Source: Stercorarius parasiticus
Lineage: Eukaryota; Chordata; Aves; Charadriiformes; Stercorariidae
Direction: 5' to 3'
Length of the DNA: 64,000 bases
Assembly: GCA_013396915.1 (NCBI GenBank)
Contig: VWZL01003420.1
Coordinates: forward strand, 1,045,507 to 1,109,506
Shown piece after piece: positions 56,974 through 64,000 of the stretch. The notes below the pieces were generated by a model. That model saw only the letters and a program-made list of their open reading frames with translations, did no database searches and was not told the origin of the DNA. Both the position numbers and the translations under genes were made by a program. The stretch's first letter is position 1; each line of letters starts with the position of its first letter.

Positions 56974-57002
<29 letters not shown>
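56917..57002. repeat. Low-complexity G/T tract ending in 29 T's
   Basis: Repeated TTTGTTTG-like and GGGGG/TTTTT blocks, then 29 consecutive T's at 56974-57002. In the FGD6 transcript this is an A-run preceded by CA-rich sequence, inside the 3'UTR. Confidence 0.9.
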
Positions 57003-57008
<6 letters not shown>

Positions 57009-57341
57009 CACAAACTTTAGGAATATGTTGACCAACCACCTGCCATTCTGAAGACATGGGCACTTTCAACCTCATTGCAGACCTCACAAATAATTTTGAC
57101 CATTAAAGTAAACATTGGAATTTAATAAATAACACATTTTGTATCAACACAGAAATACACACAATTCTTTAAAAAAATATTACCTTACACTAAAAATGCA
57201 CCAACTCCTAATTCTGGCAAATATACAATTTTGTGTAGGTTGAGACAGCAGGATTCCGTTTCTTTGAACAGCTGCTGTACTCTGTTTTACCACCATCCTT
57301 GGGCATTCTCCTTTAAACTTGCAGACACGATGCTGACACTG

Positions 57342-57378
57342 CTATAATATGGTGCCTTCTTGAAAAGCTTCTATCCAC
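57342..57378 (-). CDS. FGD6: FGD6 terminal coding exon (12 codons including stop)
   Basis: One base completes CGG (Arg), then WIEAFQEGTIL and TAG at 57344-57342. It provides the conserved Trp of the PH C-terminal helix. The acceptor CTAATAG has a modest pyrimidine tract. The short coding part continues into the long 3'UTR. Confidence 0.94.
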
Positions 57379-60300
57379 CTATTAGAAAATTAAACACTGT
57401 TAGGAAGTTGCTGGTAAAGGTATAGACCACAGCGCTGTGGAATGGTGCCTTTGCATGATGGCAGAACTTCCCTGTTTTCACGCACACAATACGTGCTACT
57501 ACTGAATCACGTATTAACAGATACCCTCCATGTTTTATCTGTAAAAATACAAGCGTATGTAAAGGCGGGGGGCAAGGGGGGAAGTCCCAAACAGTTGATC
57601 CAAGGTGTCTCAAAACCGGAAATTCAAAGTTAATATTCAGATACTTTTACACCCTATAGCTATGGGTTTCTGTTTCTACTTGATCAGGATAAACATCCTC
57701 ACCTTCTCAAGTGTTTTGCAAAAATTAATGTTTCTGAAGCACTCCAATGCTACACTGACAAATACGGTAAAAAATGGAACAATTGTCTTCCAAGTGAGGG
57801 TTAAACTATGTGCATTTAAAGTTAAGGGGCGCACATACTAATGATTTTTTTTTCCTGAGTGAAAATCTTGCAAGAACTGTATGGGACAAAGACTGTAAAA
57901 TTATCTTTATCATGGAAATTCGAACCTGTCTTAGCGTTCACAGGGTATCTAAATGTTAGTCACAGGTGTTGGCTCTTCCTTGCCCATAGTGTTTAATTTG
58001 GTAACTGTGTGCATGTTCTTTTAATTCAAGCTTTTGGTATGAACGTATTCAGCATATTTAAGTGCTTGTGCCTGTCTGCACACACAACTCAAACTTCTGT
58101 CCCTGACTTTTATAGGGCTCACTGTATTTTCCACTGCCATTAATTAAAAATAACTAAAATGGAATATAAATACAACAAATTCATAAACAGCTGAAGCAGT
58201 GAACATAGTGCTGGACTGACAATTTTGAAGCTCATCAAAAAAGTAAACATCTGTTAAAATTTACTACTGTATTTACACAAATACATCAATTATTTATTTG
58301 GCCCTAACAGGAAAAAACAGTGTCCACTCATGAAAACAGGCCAACAACATGTTCTTTGTTTTTTCTTTTAATGCTATCAAAGCAGCATTTTTTCTGGAGG
58401 TTCAGCATAAATCTCCTAAGGATATTAAATAGTTGGAGAAAGCTTGCCATTTAAGGTACTTAATGTTATTCCTAGCCTCAGTAAAATAGAGTATGTCTAA
58501 TTTCAAGTTTTCCTACCGATGACAAAAGCCATTGTCTGAATAGGAAAACAAAGCTTATTGAATGCCTTGGATTTTTTTAGTTTTGTTTTAGATAGTACAA
58601 ATGAGGACACAGTGGAAACAAGAGAGTACTGTCTTAATTAACAAGGAAACATTTGTGTGCATCTGCAAGACAAAATACCCCCAAAAATCAAATAAAGACT
58701 TCCAGATGTTGTGTGTAGAGAAATGTCACCAAGCACGTTCTCAGATGTTCAAAATTTTCACTAGCTCTGGGTACTTTGCATTTGAGAATATCCCTATTTG
58801 CACAAAACTATACCTGCAGCCATTTGAATGCTTAAATATTAGTAATGGACTAGTTAGCACATGAAATCTATTTTATTAATGTAAAATTCACTTGGGAAAA
58901 CTGCAGTGAAACCAGTCAGATAAGCTAGGTGTATAGGCAAGATAACTTAAAAGTATTGCTTCCATGCTCATTTCTAGTTTACTCCATGATTCACATCGCA
59001 AATGTTTTCTACCGATTAATGACCAAGCTTTCTAGGTTATTTTATATAAAATGCACACAATACATAAATTGATAAATATGCCTCCAAACTCAGACACATC
59101 AGCAGGACTTGAAATGAAACAGCTTGTGTGAGTGTTCTTTGAATTCAAGCTTTTGGTCTGAACATACTAAGCATGCCGACATGCTCAGGCACATCTGCAC
59201 ACACACTTCAAAATTCTGTCCCTCACTTTTTAGGTTTCGCTTTATTTTCACTGCCATATATCCATTAAAAATAACTAAAATTTACATCTGGAGATAAAAA
59301 AAAAAGGAACACAACTATCAGTAGTTACTCTTAAAACACATTTTCTGGATTTCTCCAAAGGTAACATTCAATTTTCACATGAGCAGATCAGGGATAGAGG
59401 AATGGGCTAGGAAAAAGAATGATTTCTTACTTTATCTTGGACTTTTCCATTCTCCTACATTCATTCTTTTGCAGAGGACAGTCTGCTGCTTCATTTAAAG
59501 CATTTCAGAAGTCCTAATGAAACCAGGACCTTGTATTGAATTAATTTAAGTTTTATTTACATATATAATGTGCATCTTTTGTACATATGCCTAATCCGTG
59601 AGTATTAACATTCATGAGTTCTGAAACGTTTTCTAGAAAAAAGTAACATAAATTCAAATTCAAATAGTTTCTTACCGGTGAGCTGAATGGGGATCATCTG
59701 CTTTGAATATGTAAAATAAAGTGTTTTTGTGCAGTAAATGGAACACTCTAGACTCTGAGTTTTCATCTTTTACTTCACTGACTGTGAATCCAAGTAAAGG
59801 CTGGCTCTCCAATGCTGCCACATCCTATTTTACGGGGGGAAAAAGTGAACAAGACAAAATTAGAGCTTGTAAGACATACTAAGGAATGCATTTAGACTTT
59901 ACTCATGCACCACACCATTGCAACAGATTATACATCAAACAAGTTATTACAAATAGTCATGCACAAAATGCCGCTTTTTATACTCTCCATGCATGAATCA
60001 GAGGACAGGAAATAACAAAACCTCGTAAACATCAACATTGCTGTGCCTCTTTTTATTTCCCTGATAACATCTACCTTGTCTTTCACTGTATAGTCTCGTT
60101 GTTCTGTCTGGTAAGGACTTCTTCTATCAAAAGATTGACTACCACCTGGCAGCAGACTAAAGGTCCATCTAACCCAGTGCTCTCTCCAACAACCTTAGTA
60201 GTGAGTTTTCACGTCTTAAAAGTGATATGGGATGCTATAAACTGCACTGAGTATGCTAAAAGGAGGAGCTGTGGATGTAACCTACGTTCTCAAGCACTGG

Positions 60301-63177
60301 AGTCGCACTCCAAATGCTTTTTTTGATGGCTGAATTTATTTTGCTTTCTGTTGCTGAAAATTAACAGGATAGGGGAAAAAAAGTTGCTGAGTGTTCACAA
60401 GTGGTTGGCGAGGAAAGAGTAGCAAGAGATTCTTTTTTTACCTTCTCTTAATTTCATTTCAAAACCTGGCTAAAATGGCAACTTTTTCCCTTCTTCATTC
60501 ATCTCAATTACTTCCTTTTTTTTTTATACTCTTGTCTTTTAATTAAGAAATACAATGCACAGCATTTTTGGAAGGGGGGGAAATATTTTTCATCCTGTGC
60601 AAATTCCAAAGCAGTGTTTTGTAACTAGGCAGGTCCTGCAATGCTTCTGGAGAGAAAAAAAAAAAAGCGTATGTACATAAACACTGACACATCAGGTGAA
60701 GATTCTGGTAATTGCCTCTACATTGAAACAAGAGTATCTGTGAAAGCAGCATTTCTTGATATTGGAAAACAGTCAAGTAAGATTTAGCAATCTGTTTTAC
60801 TATCTTAGGTCTTTGTACCACTAATAAGTGGTCTTTTCACCACTAATCTTTCTATCACTTGGAGCTAATATAACTAGCTTAAGTGGGGTTTCCTGGCTAA
60901 GGCAACACTGGACCTTCCCTTGAGAATGTCTACCCAGTGTCTCCTGCAATGGCTCATCAAGCTGAAAAATAAGGACAGATATTCCTTAGTTTAAAGAAAA
61001 TCGGAAAAAGTTAATTTTGTGATTGCAAGCTGCAAACTGAAGCTACTCTGGGAGGCTGATATCTCAGAGGAAGCCAAGCAAAAGAAAATTTAAGGTGACT
61101 GTTGCAGACTAATATGCCTTTCTTTACAGTTGCCAAAGTCTCCTTTGCAACTGCCAGAAGAGACACAATGCTCTAAAATATTTTTCAACTCTTTGCAAAA
61201 GTAATTGTTTTGTACATAATTATTTAAGATTTTTTTTTACTGTTGCCAATGCTGTGGTGGAAATAACATCACAGGTTCTGGACATAATTCAGAAGTGCTA
61301 AAATAAAGGTTGGCACTACAGCACGAACAACCGAGGAAGAAATCTGAGCACAAACCAGGAAATAACTAGAGTGGGGGTGGCGAAGGGTAGTTCTTTACAC
61401 GGTCAGGATAGGTTGGGCCTTACATTTTGAAAGAAAGTGAGGGATAGCAATATCCTTAAACGGATGCTTTGGATATTTGACTCTTGAAAGCTATTAGCAA
61501 ACTATAACATGTAATAAAAAAAAGAAGAAAACAAGCAAAAACCAGTGCTACAATACATCCATGTTTGTTGCAAAATATTATAAGATGCAATAGAACTACA
61601 TCCTCAGCACATGCCGGGATGTGCAGAGCTTATATATATATATATCGGTTAGAGATTATTCCACACGACAGTAGGACTACACATTCTAAATAAAAAAGCA
61701 AATGCCATTAGACAAGATGCGTTTCTTATTTTCTACTGCAGCACTGTATATTAAATAATAACTCCAGGCTGAAGACGACAGTTTGAGGAGGAGTCAAGAG
61801 ATTTAGTTTGCTCATTTTCCAAGCATTCAAAATACCTTATGGAACCGCAGAACAAAACACTTCGAGATGCTTTTATAATGTTGGCTTTGCCACTAGTCCA
61901 GTGTGATGCAGCTAAAGAGACCCCCATGTATTCAGCTGACTCAGAACATACCTACAACTGTGCAATGGTGTGCAGTGCAGAGATACTCAAAGCTAGGTCT
62001 GGAATCAGAAACAGCATAGCTGTATCAGCGTGTTATGGTACCAAGCTCACTGGGCCTTTTCAAAATACTACATCGCAATCAGATCCATTACTGTAAGGTG
62101 ATCTAATTTTATAGCTTGTTTCTAGATCATAAAAATAAACAGTTTTATTACAAATACAGCATTATCATTGGATATTTGATTTCTAATATGTAGGCTCTTA
62201 CCTCACTAGCAGCATATGTGTATAGCACCTTATTTTTTATAACAAACCATAGGTGTTTCCACGGTTTCTTACTGCCCTTAGATCTGTGTAGGTAGCCACT
62301 CATTGTAGAGTCTTCTGTATTTGCTGAAACCTGAAGTGAAAAAAAAACCCAGCACCCAAGAGTTATGCATCTGTCCAGGTTTTTACAGTACAGCTTTTTT
62401 AAAACATATCTCCAGAGCCCTGTCCTGTCAAAGACTCAAATTCTTCCCAGATCTCAAGTTAATGTTGCTAAGTAACTCAGATGGCTGAAAGAAAAACGAT
62501 TTTGTCTGCCACCATCTAACTGGTCTGGAGGAAAAGCTTCTGCAGACACTAAGTGTTGGAACTTAAATTGGATGCAACAAGACAAGAGAGGGCTGAAACA
62601 CTGAGGACCACGTACAGCTGGAGAACACACATTCCTATATAAGAAGAAAAATTACTTCCTCCCATTCCCAAGACCTCCAGAGTAGGTAGGCAGAGTTTAG
62701 CTCTACCTTTCCTAATCATAAGCCAAGAGCTGAGTTGGACTAGGAGCCTTCTCACTGACTGTTGGTGCAGAGGCAAATCACAGTTCCTTGAAACACAGGG
62801 AGGCAAGAAAGAAATTACAATTCTGACTATCTTTCTGAATGACAGTCTTACAGGTGTTTATGCAGTTTATACACTGCTTCTTATATAGGCATGGACCTGA
62901 ACTATAACTAAGGCCCAACCCACTGTTACAGGTGAATTTCAACTTTTGATTCTAGAGAAGATGGCTAAAATATGGAATTATTTTTTTCATTATTAATATT
63001 GATGATATAATACCAACCAGGTATTACTTTTGACCAATAAAGCACTTACTTCTTTGAGGGCTGCAGGAATTTTTTTCTGCTTTCTTCCAGAGGGAATACT
63101 GTGTAATACTGTAGACAAGGCACTTGATGGAGATTTATGGTTGACTGGGGATCCGGTCTTAGGAGTGCACTGATTAT
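57342..63177 (-). CDS. FGD6: FGD6 3' part: four C-terminal coding exons (partial gene)
   Basis: FGD6 is a Cdc42-type RhoGEF with DH, PH, FYVE and C-terminal PH domains, acting at endosomes and the actin cytoskeleton. Joined exons 63177-63050, 62330-62202, 59824-59676 and 57378-57342 give 443 nt encoding about 146 residues plus TAG, with all phases consistent. The segment starts just after the FYVE domain (split Asp, then NQCTPKTGSPVNHKSP), includes SGRKQKKIPAALKE, the PH domain starting at MSGYLHRSKGSKKPWKH, and ends WIEAFQEGTIL. The 5' bulk of the gene lies beyond the right edge. Head-to-tail placement upstream of NR2C1 matches human 12q22. Confidence 0.95.
58007..58160 (+). repeat. Direct repeat, copy 1 of 2
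   Basis: About 155 bp sharing with copy 2 the blocks AATTCAAGCTTTTGGT, CTGCACACACA, TTCTGTCCCT and CATTAAAAATAACTAAAA-like ends, in the same order and spacing. About three quarters of the aligned positions agree by eye. Confidence 0.88.
59126..59280 (+). repeat. Direct repeat, copy 2 of 2
   Basis: Counterpart of 58007-58160, offset by about 1.12 kb in the same orientation. Confidence 0.88.
59676..59824 (-). CDS. FGD6: FGD6 exon: second half of C-terminal PH domain
   Basis: Encodes DVAALESQPLLGFTVSEVKD, ENSESRVFHLLHKNTLFYIF, KADDPHSAH and two bases of the following Arg. PH strands 4-7 are clear. The acceptor is AAAATAG and the donor CACCG|GTAAGA. Confidence 0.96.
60151..60201 (-). repeat. 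Possible ancient CR1/L3-like 3' end remnant
   Basis: AGACTAAAGGTCCATCTAAC followed by CCAGTGCTCTCTCCAACAAC is the reverse complement of the amniote repeat end (GGGCTAGATGGACCTTTGGTCT). Diverged; the family is not certain. Confidence 0.45.
61631..61645. repeat. TA microsatellite
   Basis: Seven TA units. Confidence 0.8.
62202..62330 (-). CDS. FGD6: FGD6 exon: first half of C-terminal PH domain
   Basis: Forty-three codons, phase 0 at both ends: VSANTEDSTMSGYLHRSKG, SKKPWKHLWFVIKNKVLYTY, AASE. This covers PH strands 1-3, with the Gly-Tyr-Leu start and the W..LWFVI strand pattern typical of PH domains. The acceptor is CACTTCAG and the donor GAG|GTAAGA. Confidence 0.96.
62331..63049 (-). other. 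FGD6: FGD6 intron (719 nt)
   Basis: Intron between the linker exon and the first PH exon. Nothing else recognised. Confidence 0.88.
63050..63177 (-). CDS. FGD6: FGD6 exon: linker between FYVE and C-terminal PH
   Basis: The exon begins with two bases completing an Asp codon (GAT if the preceding exon ends in G). It encodes NQCTPKTGSPVNHKSPSSAL through IPSGRKQKKIPAALKE and ends in phase 0. The acceptor is ATTTTAG and the donor GAA|GTAAGT. It is Ser/Pro/Lys-rich linker with a basic patch RKQKK. Confidence 0.94.
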
Positions 63178-64000
63178 CTAAAATGCATAGGATGAACATA
63201 TTGCTTTCATATCACAGATGACTAAACACAGGGAATGATTCTTGGACTTTTTTTTCTTAAAAACAGCTGATATCTTTATTCTGCTTACAGTGTTTCAACA
63301 ATAACACCTAATCACATTAAATTCAGCATTGAATTAACTTTTCAGTATTATCATCAACACCATGAGTTATAATCCTCCAAATCATAATCAGACTAAAAAA
63401 CCCACAAATTTAAAACTAAATGGATTGGTTTTGTTTGTTTTCAAAGTATGTTTTCTTGATGTTGAACTACCTTTGCCCATAAGTAGGGTGAAAATTTAGT
63501 CTCAAAAACCACACCAAATTTTTAGACCTGTCCTCTGCAGTTCAGTCTGTACTTCACCTCTGTTCCCCAACTCTCAGTACTTCAATTCTCTACATCTGTT
63601 ATCTTCTCAGTTTTTTTCCAGTATGGATGCTGTAGGGCTCCTCTTCAGCCTCATGCCATCACACACACTTCTGGAGATTCCCATCTCCAGAGAACGTGCT
63701 GTCTTTTTCCACTGCGACAGGCAGTTCCTTCATCTCTCTTGGAAGACTTCTCCAACACTTCACTCCTTTAAAACCCCATTTTCTAGCAACACCCACCACT
63801 ATTTTACAGCCCAGCCTGGAATGAGTAGCTTCATTAAGGCTAGTTCTAGAGTTGTCCCTGAACATAATGGGGCTCTGAAATAAGGAGCAGAGGATGAGAC
63901 TGGATTGCCAGCTGTACTGTACCTGCTCTGCAGCTCTTCTCCCAGCTAAAAGCACTCGCAATTGCCTGCAGCACAGCAGCCTCTAGTGCCCAAGGCAGAG
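63178..64000 (-). other. FGD6: FGD6 intron, partial, to the window edge
   Basis: Intron upstream of the linker exon. No FYVE-encoding exon is found before the edge. A 100-codon minus ORF at 63659-63961 has no recognised domain and no match to FGD6. Confidence 0.8.

Larger units (their letters stand above)
54150..57341 (-). other. FGD6: FGD6 3'UTR (about 3.2 kb)
   Basis: Sequence after the FGD6 stop on the minus strand. Candidate AATAAA signals on the minus strand are at 55126-55131, 54623-54628, 54268-54273 and 54174-54179. The last gives the longest plausible UTR, with cleavage expected around 54150-54165. The region is AT-rich with a 29-nt T run (A run in the mRNA) at 56974-57002. The 3' boundary is inferred. 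Confidence 0.6.
57379..59675 (-). other. FGD6: FGD6 last intron, with a duplicated 155-bp segment
   Basis: 2.3-kb AT-rich intron containing a pair of diverged direct repeats (58007-58160 and 59126-59280). Otherwise I see nothing in it. Confidence 0.85.
59825..62201 (-). other. FGD6: FGD6 penultimate intron
   Basis: 2.4-kb intron. It holds a possible ancient repeat end (60151-60201) and a short TA microsatellite (61631-61645). Nothing else recognised. Confidence 0.85.

Noticed and set aside
63659..63961. 100-codon minus ORF as a further FGD6 exon or a CR1 reverse transcriptase fragment
   Set aside because: Residues such as WRSLPREMKELP faintly recall the CR1 ORF end, but flanking CR1 3' sequence is absent and it matches no part of FGD6.
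1..64000. Identification of the receptor as NR2C2 (TR4)
   Set aside because: Exon 3 and several LBD residues look TR4-like, but the start MATIEE, the [18 protein letters not shown] segment, [13 protein letters not shown] and linkage to FGD6 all identify NR2C1.
1..64000. Bacterial-type features (operons, CRISPR, riboswitches, origins, IS elements) and tRNA or rRNA genes
   Set aside because: The window is vertebrate nuclear DNA with spliced genes; no tRNA-like cloverleaf, rRNA or CRISPR-type repeat spacing was seen.

Overview
This is a window of vertebrate nuclear DNA, almost certainly from a bird. The introns are AT-rich and the coding exons are short, with consensus GT-AG splice sites. There are CR1 LINE 3' ends of the avian type, including a CR1 tail of tandem ATTCTATG-type octamers, and one GC-rich CpG island interrupted by an assembly gap. 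I see no operons, CRISPR arrays or RNA genes. Nearly all simple open reading frames are chance ORFs in introns.

Two protein-coding genes lie head to tail on the minus strand. (1) NR2C1 (orphan nuclear receptor TR2) fills about 0.3-51.6 kb. I assembled 14 coding exons from 36549 (ATG) down to 341 (TAA). Every splice phase closes and the 1,923-nt CDS predicts an intact 640-residue protein: an N-terminal Gln-rich region, a two-zinc-finger DNA-binding domain, a hinge with a sumoylation-type motif, and a complete ligand-binding domain. The noncoding first exon and promoter should lie in the CpG island at about 51.0-51.9 kb, which contains 176 Ns. (2) The 3' end of FGD6 (a FYVE/RhoGEF/PH protein) occupies about 54.15 kb to the right edge. 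It comprises four coding exons for the segment after the FYVE domain, the C-terminal PH domain and the stop, followed by a 3'UTR of about 3.2 kb. This FGD6-NR2C1 order and orientation is the arrangement known in human 12q22.

The most notable result is a 108-nt, phase 0/0 coding exon of NR2C1 at 31550-31657. As I recall it, human NR2C1 has no counterpart, but the N-terminus of the paralogue NR2C2 (TR4) does. Several ligand-binding-domain residues also match TR4 rather than human TR2. The bird gene therefore seems to keep ancestral TR2/TR4 features that the mammalian TR2 lineage lost.

Remaining content: two clear CR1 copies (14.7-15.3 kb plus, 34.5-34.8 kb minus) and several decayed repeats; a possible solo LTR near 14 kb; a pair of diverged ~155-bp direct repeats in the last FGD6 intron; several small tandem duplications and microsatellites; and a possible unassigned exon at the extreme left edge. 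I found no wholly novel system; these are ordinary vertebrate genes with a few evolutionary and structural points worth checking.
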